Assembly (NCBI GenBank): GCA_039621445.1 | Contig: CP154957.1 | Span: 24,652,938-24,716,937, forward strand | DNA length: 64,000 nucleotides | Source: Euglena gracilis | Lineage: Eukaryota; Euglenida; Euglenophyceae; Euglenales | Direction: 5' to 3' | Part shown: piece by piece, positions 32,165-43,030 of the stretch | Numbering within the stretch: position 1 is the first letter of the stretch | Layout of the letters: every line of letters begins with the position of its first letter | Translations under genes and position numbers: made by a program | Notes under the pieces: model-generated | Database searches by the model: none | What the model saw: only the letters and a program-made list of their open reading frames with translations | Told to the model about the DNA's origin: nothing

Positions 32165-32377
32165 GGTCCCGTGGACTGCGGGGCTGCCTCCGGCCCCGGC
32201 CGCACGGCAAGGCCAAGGTGGCGCCCCTCCCGCCGCGGGGGGATGGGCTGCGGCCAGGGCTGCCCCTCGCGTTCCTCTGCGCCCTGCCGGCCAGCGAGCA
32301 CTTCCAGGTCCTGGAGGACGACCGGCCTGGCCCGGGCCCCACGCCGGCGGCAGCAGGGCGGCCTGCCGGGCCCCACC
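32165..32377 (+). CDS. Orphan exon between two elements
   Basis: The best frame gives HGKAKVAPLPPRGDGLRPG, then LPLAFLCALPASEHFQVLED. It is bounded on the left by an element's AAACAG| and on the right by the target duplication of the next element. The gene is unknown and the right boundary is not a clear donor. Confidence 0.4.
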
Positions 32378-32675
32378 CAGACCATTGCTGAAGGTGGGTC
32401 GGACCCCACCCCCGGACTGACGGGGTTTTGGGCTCCAGATCCCCTCCCCCCCGAGGGGGCCAGGGCAAGGAGGCCGAAAGTGTCCTCCCGGCGCCGCAGG
32501 CACCGCACATTTTTTTTTGTTTTATTTGGGCAAAATCCATTGGTTTTGCACCATTTTTGGCCGAGTCCAAACTGACCCGGGGGGGGGGGGAAGTGGGTGA
32601 CGGTTGTTTGGAAAGTGGTTGGCTGGTGTTTTGAAAGTGGAAAGTGCTTTCCGGGGGTCGGCAAGCAATGGCATC
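32378..32675. mobile_element. Inverted-repeat element, family 2
   Basis: Flanks GCCCCACC (32370-32377) and GCCCCGCC (32676-32683) agree at 7 of 8 positions. Termini are CAGACCATTGCTGAAGG and GGCAAGCAATGGCATC. 298 bp. Confidence 0.85.
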
Positions 32676-32683
32676 GCCCCGCC

Positions 32684-33089
32684 CCCGCGCTGTGCTGGCC
32701 CCCGCAGCAAAGGCGAAGCCCCGCCCCTGGCCGGAGCCCAGGGGTGCCCCATAACCCCCCCTACCGGGCTCAGCGAGCTGTGGTCATCGTGCTCCCGTCT
32801 CTGTTTGGGCTGCGCTGGGTCCTCTGTGGTGTCCGCCAGGGGTATATTCGGGCCTTTCCTGCGGCGCTCATCGAAACCAGAGCCACCCATTGCCACGCAC
32901 CTCGGAGGGCCTTCCGAGGGCGCCCCTGAAACCGATTGGCCCCGTCTCCCTTGACCCGATGCTGCTGCTCGGGTCTGCCACCAAGAGTGGCGGGAGTCGC
33001 CGACCAGCCCCGCTCACCCCTCGTCAAGCCTTTGTGCAGCTCTCCCCCCACCCCCGTTCTGTCCCATCCCGAAAAGAACTGCTTAGACT
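32684..33089. other. Stretch without recognised genes
   Basis: GC-rich and open in several frames, but no frame gives a convincing exon and no splice pair stands out. Confidence 0.35.
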
Positions 33090-35740
33090 TAGGCGGCGCG
33101 AATTGCCCAAATTTTTTGCGATTTTTTGCACGCTTGGGGTGCGCGGGTTTCCGTTTACGAAACTCATTGTTATGTGCTCGAAATTTTGAGAGGGTGGCAC
33201 CAGTACGAAAATTTGGGTCGTTAAGGGTCCATTTTAAGCATTTTGACAAAGTGGCGATATTGAGAATTTATGGTCGTTTTAGGGGGGGTTTTGGAAAACA
33301 CCCCCCTGGAAGGCCCTGAAATTTTGAAAAACAGAAAACAGCCGGAGAACACCTGGCCTCCAGAGCCACGGTTGTTTGGCGTTGCTACCGGACCCCCCCT
33401 CTGGAGGGGGGGTGACACGGTGTGGCAGGTGACGAAGAGGCACCCGCTTAAGCAACCCGCGCATTTTTGAACAACTCGTGAGTCCCGAGGTCCAGTAATG
33501 GGAGAGGTGAACAGACAGCACTGCCCAACAGATGCTACAATTTCTTGGAAGGGATGTTTTAAGCGGTAAACCGCGCAAAATGAGTTTTTGTGACGGAGAA
33601 ATGCTGGCCTAACGGAGGGGACTGTACTGGGAATGAAGGTAAAAACGAGGTTAGGCGGTTTACCGCGTAAAGAAGTGATGATTCTTCAGGCGGAAACCCG
33701 CGCAGAAGGGTTTGAGAATGAGAACAGTTCGTGTTTGTGGATGACATGTGGGAGCGGGAAGTGGGAACGCGCTGAAACCTCCAGAAGTGGGTCATCACAT
33801 GAAGTTGTTACTGAACAGGTTTGGGGGAGAGGGAGGAGGACTTTGGGGCGTTATTGAACGATGGCAGTGCGCGGTTATCCGTGTACTTCGCTTTTAGTTT
33901 GCGCGGGTTTCCGCACAGATGTGGTTTGGGCGGAAACCCGCGTGGAGCTTGTTGCTGTCCTGATGGGTTGTGTTTTGTGATGTTTTGGTGTCCCGAAGTG
34001 TCGGTGTCGGTGGTCGGTGTCGGCGGCACAGTGTTTGGATGTTTGGATGTTGGACAGGTTGAAAGGGAGCTGTGGCTGCTGCGCCTTGGCAGCAAGCAAC
34101 TGAGCAGGCGGAAACCCGCCTGGCATTTGAGCAGGAGGTGGACACCCTCCTCTGCAATTCGGACGCGGTAATGTTCCCCCTGGCCAGTGGTGGAGGGGTG
34201 GCTGCAGGGAGAGCAGTGGAACACACGTGTCAGTTGCTAGGCCAGGTGAGCTTCGGTAGAGAAGATGTTTTGTTACTGTCCCGAAAAACAGCCAAAAAAA
34301 CTGAGGTTGGTTTCTCAGAAGGAACAAAAGCACCTCCCAGAGCCCTCCTCCTGGAACCCAACGGTCTTGGTTGCCCAAAATCAGGGTTTGGGGAAGGCTG
34401 ACGAAGAAGTGATTCAAGATATGGACGGAGAAACTTCTGTTTCAGCAGCTGGTGACAGCAATCGAACAATTTTGTAGGGTTTTCAGAAGAAGTCCTCCAG
34501 GTTCTGAGAAAATCAAGGCCTTTTCAATTGTTTTTTGAAGGAGTTTTACAGCATTTTTCCTTTGAAAAGCTGCAGTTTTTGCTGAAATTCAGACAGAATA
34601 CCCAAACCACCTCTTTTTAACTGGCTCTTCTTCCCTTGGGGTCGGCAACATGCCTCCGGAGGAGGCAACGGTGGTCTCCACCGTCAGAAGCCGTGTGGGA
34701 GGGGGGGTAAACCAGAAGGTCGTCGTTCTCAACCAACGCCAGGTCGATGTTTGACTTTGACCCGGTGCATCTGGCTTCCATCCATCTAACCACTCTCGAC
34801 ACAAGTGTCTCCAGTCCTTTTGGAAACCACACCTGCTCTGAGTGCCCAAGTTTAAGGGCTGCCCGTCTCTCCTCGGTTGGTCAACCCCTGCTGGTTCAAT
34901 CTCCTCTCCCTGGTTTCCGTAAACCTCCACCCCTCAAACTCACCACAACACGCCAGACACCATTCAGTTGCAAACTGCCTGGCAGCCTGGCAACAACGGC
35001 TGTCGTCAGTGTACTCCGCAAAGATTCACACCCGTGACTGGTGTCACAAGTACGGTTGCAAAACTTTGCCAACAAACGAGCAGACTTCATGTCTAGGGTG
35101 GTTTCCATCTCCCCCCCCCCCCATCCCATCGTCCACAAATGCTGTGCTTTTGCTGCCCACCCTTAACCCGGCCACACGGATTCCCGCTTACACCCAGTCG
35201 CCTTACACTCACCACGAAAACACACACAGCAGGCGGATTCCCTCCTACCAGTCATCAACTGTTTGTGTTATGGTACGCGGTAATCCGCGTACCATTCTTT
35301 GTTTTCACTTTTACGCGGTTATCCGCGTACAAGTGCATTGTGCGCGGATTACCGCCTAAACGTTTAACTCCGTTGTCTGTCACCTCTTGTTTCGTTTTAC
35401 GCGGTTTTCCGCACACACTTGTATTATCCATTTGTTTCTCAAATACTGTTATTATCATAAACCATGGACACACAGCTCCATGTCACACCCATTCAAAGTC
35501 AGTGTTTTTCAACCCATTTCAGACGTTTCTAGTACACCCCCAACTCACACAACTCACACACAATCGGAAATCGGTTAAGCGGAATACCGCGCAAAACCAC
35601 TTTCATTAAATTTTTGCCCAAAGCTGTTACACACCCCTCTCAGCTCAAATCTTTTTGCCCTTTTAGCTGTTTTTAAAACAGCCAAAAAACGCCAAAAAAC
35701 GCAAAAATCGGGTGGGCAATTCGCGCCGCCTAAGTTAGAC
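33090..35740 (+). repeat. Long dispersed repeat, copy 2, with palindrome cluster
   Basis: 33090-35030 aligns by eye with 23190-25470. 35040-35740 continues without a copy-1 partner and ends in a reversed GGGCAATTCGCGCCGCC motif (35711-35728), the reverse complement of the block's start near 33094. The whole 33090-35730 segment may therefore be one element with inverted ends. It contains the GCGG-N4-CCGC palindromes listed separately. Confidence 0.6.
33561..35593. repeat. Scattered GCGG-N4-CCGC mini-palindromes
   Basis: Copies near 33561, 33651, 33688, 33868, 33901, 33928, 34105, 35272, 35312, 35341, 35399 and 35577. Examples: ACGCGGTTATCCGCGT, AAGCGGTAAACCGCGC, and GGTACGCGGTAATCCGCGTA plus CC. 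The centre four bases vary but are almost all A/T; the stems hold CGCGG/CCGCG. Confidence 0.8.
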
Positions 35741-35924
35741 AGGCTGGGTAAACCCCCAAAAATATATTTTCGAAATTGGTGCGAAATTTCGCTTTTTATA
35801 TTGGGTGGCCAGAAATGCAAAAAAAAAATTGCCGCCGGCAAAAGGGAAGCAGGGAGGGTGAGGAGGTTGGTGGGGCATCGGGGGCTACCGGATATTAAGT
35901 TGGTCGATGGGAGGGAGGTGGGGG

Positions 35925-36180
35925 GTAACCGTAGGAGGAGGTTCGAGCTCGAACCTCGAACATTTTAAGCCTCCCCCCCCTCAGGGGGGCACAAAGACCC
36001 TCAGACGACCTCGAACTTGAGTAGGGTCGAGACCCTCCTCGAACGAGCTCAGACGACATTCGAGGGGGGTCTGAAGCCTCCTGGAAATCCATTTGAGCAG
36101 GGTCTCCAGCCTCCTCAAACGACCCAAACGACATTCGAGGGGGTCAAACCCTCCTCCTGCAGTCCATTCCCATGACCCTC
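35925..36180. repeat. TTCGAGG palindromic element
   Basis: GTAGGAGGAGGTTCGAGCTC at the left and AACCCTCCTCCTGCAG at the right, with CTCGAACGA / GACATTCGAGGGG units between. Related to 15770-16245 and, at its termini, to the 30.4-31.9-kb array. Confidence 0.65.
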
Positions 36181-36269
36181 CCGGGACAGGTGGGTTAGAG
36201 GCTGGAAAGAGGCGGTTGGTTTGAAAAAAGGCTGCTGGTTTGCGGGACCCGGGGGGGGGGGGCACCCAG

Positions 36270-36396
36270 TCAACCCACAACGGGGGCACAACGGCCTGGG
36301 CCCGACACCTTCCGAAGCCGCACTTCCTCGGCCCCCTCCGAGGGCCGGCCCCGCAGCAGCCCCGGCAGCGCGCTGCCTTCCCTCCGCTCCCCGGCA
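36270..36396 (+). CDS. Orphan exon candidate, S/R/P-rich
   Basis: RPGPDTFRSRTSSAPSEG, then SSPGSALPSLRSPA, from ACCCAG| to GCA|GTGAAG. Low complexity, family unknown. Confidence 0.3.
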
Positions 36397-36528
36397 GTGA
36401 AGTGACCCCGACCCCGCTGGGGGGAGCCGGCGCGGCTGCGTCCCGTTCGGCCGCCCCGGGGGGTGGTTGATGATGGGCTGGCGTGCAAAGGTTCCCCCCC
36501 CCCCCCCGGGTTCAAAGAGTGTTGGAGG

Positions 36529-36807
36529 CAGGCTTCTTTTTAAGACAGAAGACCCCGCCAGGGAGGGGGGTCCATGGTGTCATTGGGTGGATCCATGGCC
36601 GCCCCCCCCCCCCCGGGGGGGGTCCAGGCTGGAGGCCCGGGCATTGGTTTCGGCACAAATCACGAGTTTTCTTTTTTGGGAAATGGCCTTAGACGGCCCA
36701 ATTTTTGGGGTTCCCCCGGGGGGGAGTCCCGTGCTGGGCTGGTTGGGTTGGGTTGGGGGGACCCCTGGGGGGTACCCCCCCCCCCGGAGTCTTAAAGAGA
36801 CCCCCTG
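36529..36807. mobile_element. hAT-like MITE, family 1
   Basis: Flanks GTTGGAGG (36521-36528) and GTTGGAGA (36808-36815) agree at 7 of 8 positions. Termini are CAGGCTTCTTTTTAAGAC and GTCTTAAAGAGACCCCCTG. 279 bp. Confidence 0.9.
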
Positions 36808-37081
36808 GTTGGAGAGGTTTGCATGTTGCCAGGGGACAACTTCGAATAGGGGACATTTATTTCTACTTTTTTTCAAGACTGCACCGGACATTTCTCTTGG
36901 TGACTTTCTTTTGCTGCTGTGCACCCTCCCAAGGCCACGTCGCTTTGGCATCGCTTTGGTGTTGCCTTTTTTGTCTTCTGAGCTGTGCCCGGGAGCTAAG
37001 TGATGCCCAGCTATCTCTCCATCAAAAACATATCTGAGAATCTCCATCAAATATACAGATCATGGTTCTGGCTTCTGCAAG

Positions 37082-37270
37082 ATGATTTGTGACCCAATGG
37101 TTTCTCATACAGAACCCAGCCGCAGGTGCCGATACTGTTTACATTCCATTGAGACTTTCAGAAACCGAGCCGTCCCTTTGTCCACTGTCATTTCTCATTT
37201 TAACGACTCTTCGCTGGCACACGGGATCCACCTGCTTGCAAATGTGTGCTGCTTTGAGGTTGTGGCCTGA
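37082..37270 (+). CDS. Orphan open segment, 62 codons
   Basis: MICDPMVSHTEPSRRCRYCL, then FRNRAVPLSTVISHFNDSSL and LANVCCFEVVA to TGA. Balanced composition and lower GC than the confirmed exons. It ends just before a family-3 fragment. Unknown; could be chance. Confidence 0.25.
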   Translation: MICDPMVSHTEPSRRCRYCLHSIETFRNRAVPLSTVISHFNDSSLAHGIHLLANVCCFEVVA

Positions 37271-37279
37271 CCCATTGCC

Positions 37280-37520
37280 CCCCCCCCCCATGTCCAACCA
37301 CCCCCCTGTTTCCAACCCCCCCCCCCAGATGCAGGACACCTTTTGGGAGGTTTGGCCAGTTTTTTTTTGGCCCAGCGCCAAGCATTGGGCCGAAAATCTT
37401 TGAGCCCAAAATCAGCCCAAAATTGGCCAAAATGCCATTTTTGGCAGTTTTTGAGCAAAATTTGCTAAAAAATGCCGACTTTTTTTTGGGTGGGCCCCAG
37501 GTTCCCTCTGACCCCCTTTC
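37280..37520. repeat. Truncated family-3 element
   Basis: The left end CCCCCCATGTCCAACCACC, GCAGGACACCTTTTGGGAGG and a decayed core are present; the right terminus is missing. Confidence 0.6.
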
Positions 37521-37893
37521 TAACGATCCTCACTTCTATCTGTGTTGCTCATGCAAGCACACCACGACCTCACCTCACAGCCCTCTGATGCCAGCAGAAA
37601 AAAGGCGCAGGGAAAAAGCAAAGAAAACAATAAAATTGTTTTCTTTGCTAAATAAAACAAAAAAGGCTGCCAGGTGTCTTTTTTGCAAAGACCAGAAGTG
37701 TGCAGGGTAATGTAAAATTTTCCTCAGGTTTCCCAAAAAAATCATCCCATTTCCCCCATTTCTTTGCCCAATATTAAGGTGTCAAATTGCCACTGGCCAT
37801 TCTGATTTAGGAGGTGGGGCCAAGAGATTTTTCTGGGCCAACAGATGGGGGCCATTTTCTCATTTGGGGACTAGATCAACTGGGGGGGGGCAG

Positions 37894-37960
37894 TGGTGGC
37901 CGAGCTGCAGAGCGACGTGGCGTCATTGAGCGAGGAATGCCACCCAAGGATGGCATGAGA
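37894..37960 (+). CDS. Orphan exon candidate, helical
   Basis: VAELQSDVASLSEECHPR after GGGGCAG|, running to a TGA. Too short to assign. Confidence 0.25.
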
Positions 37961-40184
37961 AACACAAACGGAGATACGGCAAAGGGGGGGGGAGGTGGAA
38001 CCGCATTGTGCCAGGACAACCATCGATGCTTGTGTTTGTGTCTGACCTTGACCGTTCCCTGCCTCATCGAGCTTCCTTGTGTGTTTGTCCCCCCCCGCCA
38101 AGACTCCTTCCGAGCTGTTGTCCGGTCCTCCTCAGCCTGTGTTTTGCCGGCAGTTTTTCATAACCCCCCCTCCTCAAAAAAGAGCCCCCCTGACGGTCTT
38201 GAGAATCTCTCAAATGTATTGGGGTTCCAATTCTACTTTTGCCCCTCTCCCCTCAGTGCATTTCCAGGCCCTGCCTTGCCTATTTGTTGGATAGCCTCCT
38301 TTCATGCACTATATGTCTTTGTTTGATTTGCCCATAAAAAAGCAGCATGGTAAATTTTTGAGGCTATTTTGACCATGGCTCAGCACCTTGAACCCAAATA
38401 TCTATACAGGGCATCTGATTTTTAGGATGGGGATAAACAGTGGCATGGCTACAACAAAACCGGAAAAAATGAATAGGTCAGAAATGTGATTCTGAAACCT
38501 TTTCAGGCGGAAACAACAACAACAACACAAAACTAGCTAAAAACTGAACTAAACAAAAACCAGATAAAATTGAAATGAAAAAAATTGAGAAATGCTCAAA
38601 AATAAAATGCAATTCGCAAATCCAGAAGGAAAGGGGCCACTGTTTCGGGGGCCACTGTCTCCCTTTCGGGGGCCACTGTTTTTCCCACAGGTATCAATCC
38701 ATATCCCACCTGCCGGTGGAATAATAGCCAGAATGGGGGACTCCCTCCCCCACAGCCCAGATAAACCCGGAAACCACCCTTCAAGCACTGCTATTAACCA
38801 TGTGGTGAAGAAATAGTTTTGGTGGTCGCAAAACGCCCTAAAAACAAGAATTTCATGCAATTTGTCCCAACTGGGTCATCGCTTTCTTGGATGGGGGTCT
38901 TGATTCTTGGAGGTGGATTCCATAGGCAGCGGGGTTGGGCTCGGGCCCTTACATCGAAACTTGAGGGTTTTTTTTTTTTTACAAATGAGGTGCACTTTGA
39001 TTTTCTCTCGAAAGTTCCCCTTGCTTTGTACCATATTTTTTGATTGTGTCCGTTGTGGACAGATGCACACAACAATGGTGTATCCAAAGATCGAATGGGA
39101 GAGATGGTTGAGCGATTCTTTTGTGATATTTGCTTTTTGGGGGGGCTTTGGGCACTCCAGTATTGAAAACTGCCAGAGGTCTCTAACATAACTTACTTAA
39201 TTGCTGACCTGACTTATGGACCATGGTGTTCTTGACCTCGATGTCCCAGCATCAAGCACAGTCGACTCGTTCACCTCAATGATATGACAACTGCAAATGC
39301 ATGGCATCCAATACACATAATGTTACATTATGTATCGACACATGCACACAGACGCGTGTGTGTGCGCGCATACATGTTTATGCGTGTGTACGTGTAGGTA
39401 TGTGTTTATACATAAAATATTGCAAAATCAAACGTATGAATTACCAATTCCTTCACAACTTCCCTAAAATGGCGCAACCTGCATGCAAATTGAAGCAAGT
39501 AATTTTAGGTGTCCATATTTCAGGCAGTTTGCAAATACTTTCAGGTATTGAATTGACCTCTGCACACCATTTTCAACACCTTCTCCGTGGTTTGCGCTAG
39601 AATTGGGCTGCTTTGGCAATTTAAGGTTTCACCCACCCCAAAATCCGGTCCCCGTCAGACCCTTATCGAAGTGAGGAAAGGGTGGTTGCAGCTAAGACCC
39701 TGGGGTGGCGAATACCCTCTGCCTATGGGTCAGCCGAATTTTTTTTTGGAAAAAGAAAGTGAAAATGGGTTTGAGGGGTTTTGCTTGACATGCCCGAAAT
39801 TTTATTCGTCCAATAACCAGACTTTCTTCCCCAAAAATGTTTCCAAAAATCAACTTTTCTCCTCCAGTAATTAGACTTTTTGCAAAAATGTCAAAAACGA
39901 TGAAAAACATGCTGCTTAGGGGCATGAAAAAAACTCCTTTCGACGTGTTTTGCGACCCCTCCCCGCTGGGCCTCGGGGGCCTCAAAAAGCAGCCTGCCCT
40001 GGATCTTTGGGGAGTGGTGATTTCAAAATCGTGGAGGCTAAAATATTTCGCTCTTGGGGCTTTTTTGGAAACACACAAATTCTTTGAAATGATTTTTTCA
40101 CCTACAGAACCCGAAAGCTACACCCCATCCCAAAGCATCATGAACAAAGCAAACGGCGAACAAGAATCAAAAAGTCAATTCATT
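37961..40184. other. Long stretch without recognised genes
   Basis: AT-richer DNA with no exon I would defend on either strand and no clear element copy. Confidence 0.4.
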
Positions 40185-40356
40185 TTATTTTGAGACAGCT
40201 TTTGCACCGAGCCCAGCAGCAACGCGAGTGAAGGCTGGGTCTGCGCCTTGGGTGTCGGGTAATGCCTGTTCAGTTTGGACAGGAGAATCATCTCCTGTCC
40301 CAAACTTCACAAGCGCGCCTGGGAGGCCCATACCATATGCGAGATACCCAGCCACT
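40185..40356 (-). CDS. Minus-strand terminal exon candidate
   Basis: On the minus strand from a CTGCTAAG| acceptor: VAGYLAYGMGLPGALVKFGT, then DDSPVQTEQALPDTQGADPA and AAGLGAKAVSK to TAA, followed at once by AAAATGAATTG. Composition is balanced and protein-like. No family recognised. Possibly linked to the open segment at 42429-42804. Confidence 0.4.
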
Positions 40357-41007
40357 CTTAGCAGACAGGGATGTATTTGCCAAACTCACAAGGAGTTGGC
40401 TCTTCTATTTACCGTCCAATCAGCCTCCTCCCTAACGTTCTGGTCTCTTAATTCTTGTTGATGAACACAGTACAAAAAACCAGGTAAGCTTTTTTTTTCC
40501 ACTCCATTTGGTTCTTTTTAAAATTTATGTGTTTTCCGTGGAGGGTTTTCACCCCCCCCCCAGACAGCCATGGCCTCATCGGTGGGCACACACATGTTTT
40601 CTTGTGTGTTTTTTCCTTCGATTTTTTCAAATTTTGTATCTGTGTGTTTCAGTAATTTTGGACGTCTACTGGGAAGTTATTTTCAGATTTTCCCTGTTTT
40701 TTTTTGGACAGGAAGTTGTTTATTTTTTTTGGAATTTGTTGATTTTTTTTTAGAACAGCATGTTCCAAAAATTATGATTATGGGTGTCAGGTTTTTCTTT
40801 TCTTTGACATTTGTGTTGTGACATTTGACATTTTTTTAATTCTTTTTTTTGCTTGGTTTTTTTGTATTTCTTTGTATTTTTTTTTGTGGCCCAGAGGTTT
40901 GAGTTCACAGGAAGCCTGCATCTGAGTTGAACCCCCCCCCCAAATGGTCATCAGGGGAGGGGAATAGATCACACCATCAAAAAAAATGCGACCCCACCAA
41001 ACTGTAA
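40357..41007. other. T-rich stretch without recognised genes
   Basis: Long T-runs between 40480 and 40880; no coding signal on either strand. Confidence 0.4.
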
Positions 41008-41402
41008 CCCCCCCCCCACTTATAAACCCCCCCACCTATAACCCCCCCCCCACCTATAAACCCCCCCCTCGGGCCGAACAACCAAACCGGGACCTATAAC
41101 CCCCCCCCCTGGGGAAGAAAAATGAAAGCCGCCGGGGACGATTTTTTTGGCCGCAGACCACCCAAAAACTAATTTTTTGGCAATTTTTTGAGACCGACCA
41201 TCTTCAAAAATGCCATTTTTGTCCAAATTTGCCGAAAATTGCCAATTTCGGGGGTTTTTGGGGTCATTTTTGGGGGGTCGGATTTTCACCAACAATTCCG
41301 GGACCTATAACCCCCCCCCCACTTATAAACCCCCCTCTTCGGCCGGCCAACCAAACCGGATCCTATAAACCCCGGGGGGTTTATAAGTGGGGGGGGGTTT
41401 AC
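41008..41402. mobile_element. Family-4 CCCCACTTATAAACCCCC element
   Basis: The left end CCCCCCCACTTATAAACC and right end GGTTTATAAGTGGGGGGG are inverted. The interior includes GCCATTTTTGTCC and TTTTCACCAACAATTCC, shared in reverse with 30062-30340. Confidence 0.65.
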
Positions 41403-41537
41403 TCCCCACTTGGTCGAAGCCAGCTTCATGGGGAGGGCAGCAGGGGTTGCGCAACAGACATGAGGTGGAGGTGACACCAAGGGTACAGACCTCGCCGGAA
41501 GTGGTCAAGAGTAGCACACCGATTGAACAATTCAACA

Positions 41538-41679
41538 ATGAATGAAGCCATCAATCTATGGTCCAACCCTGAACCCTGGTCACAAGGATGGTTCCAGACT
41601 CCTTGGGACAATGTCCTCTGGTCCGGACTCGCTGGCCTGTCCTCGTCTGGATCTGTCTCCTCCTTCTGTACTCGCATTG
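41538..41679 (+). CDS. Possible first exon (ATG to GTAAGT)
   Basis: MNEAINLWSNPEPWSQGWFQ, then TPWDNVLWSGLAGL and SSGSVSSFCTRI, ending at a perfect GTAAGT donor. Tryptophan-rich, no family recognised. A minus-strand frame here is also open, so the strand is not settled. Confidence 0.3.
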
Positions 41680-42304
41680 GTAAGTAACCACCCACGCCAT
41701 AATTTTGCCCCTGCAAAGTTAGTGGACCGATCTTTTTGGCCCCCACCCCCTGCAAAATTATTTGGGCAGTCCCCAAACCATTGATGGACCGATTGACCAT
41801 TTTTCCTCAAAGCAATTTGCAGTCAAATGATGACGTATTTTATGTATATTTTTTTAATAAATTATTATTTTTTTGACCCAAACCCCCAAAAATCATCCTC
41901 ATTTCAATCCCAACTCCTTGTCACTTGTCACCGTTGCAGTATTTGCATAATTTGGCTAAAACGGAATCTTAATCATTCATTTTAAGAAATTGCAAAAAAA
42001 ATTAGCCATTATTACTATCAGAAATATGGAGGAATAAGAAAGAGCAAAAAGTCAATTGGATTGCAATTAATCACACACCCCCCCCCCCCCCCCCCCCCAC
42101 ACACAACACACACACAAATCGCCGTGGCTTGGATCTGGGCGAATGCGGTCGTGTTCAGGCACCAACCTTCCAGCAGAGCAGTCTAACTCGCGCTTGAAGC
42201 TGAAGCTGAAGCTTGAAGCATTGAAGCTGACCAGACTTTGCGCAAATGCGCAACAGCCACGATTCCAACACCCAAGACATGGCATGAACTGGCACCCCTG
42301 CCCC
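41680..42304. other. Non-coding stretch
   Basis: AT-rich DNA with a 26-base C/A-run at 42075-42115. A minus-strand frame across 42120-42285 is open but unsupported. Confidence 0.35.
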
Positions 42305-42392
42305 CTGAGCTGACCTGACCTAACCTGACCTAACCTAACCTACCACTCCCTCCCAGGCTTCATTCCTAATCCTAAACCTAACCCCAACCCTT
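42305..42392. repeat. Degenerate CCTAAC/CCTAAA tract
   Basis: GACCTGACCTAACCTGACC and, after a gap, CCTAATCCTAAACCTAACC. Telomere-like by composition, but short and irregular. Confidence 0.4.
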
Positions 42393-42428
42393 TACCAAAC
42401 AAAACCCACCCTAAACACTTGTCTCCGA

Positions 42429-42804
42429 TTAGGAATGCCCCCATTCCTGGTGACTACCCTCATCCTGGTTCATGCCACGTGTGGAGCGAGGTTCAGGCCA
42501 GTCTAAGCTCTGATGCTCCGAGAGCCTGGGCGCAAAAGAGGCGACCGTGAAATTGAAGGTCTGCAGGCACAGGTCTCCCCAACGCAGGGTGGGCACGATA
42601 TTCCACGTACCATCATCTGCATGTCTAAAAATGGAGAAGATGGTGGTTCCAACACATGCCAGTAGGTTGCTTCCTGTTCTGGGGAAAGAACGCTCTGTCC
42701 CCTCTGGTATTAAGACAATTGCCAGTGTTTGGAGTTGGTGAGGTCCATTGTGCAAATACACAACAGACACACAGAAGTTTGCAAGTGCGCCGTCAGCAAG
42801 CAAT
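42429..42804 (-). CDS. Minus-strand exon candidate, 125 codons, unrecognised
   Basis: Begins after an ATTCAG| acceptor and runs to TAA. Reads ANFCVSVVYLHNGPHQLQTL, then IPEGTERSFPRTGSNLLACV, TTIFSIFRHADDGTWNIVPT and LRWGDLCLQTFNFTVASF. No low complexity, mixed codon use and moderate GC, unlike the GC-rich plus-strand exons. I do not recognise a family. It might be host, transposon-derived or horizontally acquired. Confidence 0.45.
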
Positions 42805-42989
42805 CTGAATGAGCATTATAAATAATTGTGATATAAGTTCATGCTACCATTCAACGAAGAACAGAACATTATGGTGTTTCAGATGTGTTTTTTTCTTTGG
42901 CTCACTGGCTCCTGATTTTCCAAATCATTTTTCATCATTTTTCACGTTTCCCCTCCCTTGTGAAGGGCAAGCACCTCTGATGATGCTGG

Positions 42990-43030
42990 GCGATGCTGGG
43001 CGATGCGGGCGATGCAGGGCGATGCTGGCA
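42990..43030 (+). repeat. GATGCTGGGC short tandem
   Basis: About four 10-bp units GATGC(T/G/A)GGGC. Confidence 0.8.
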
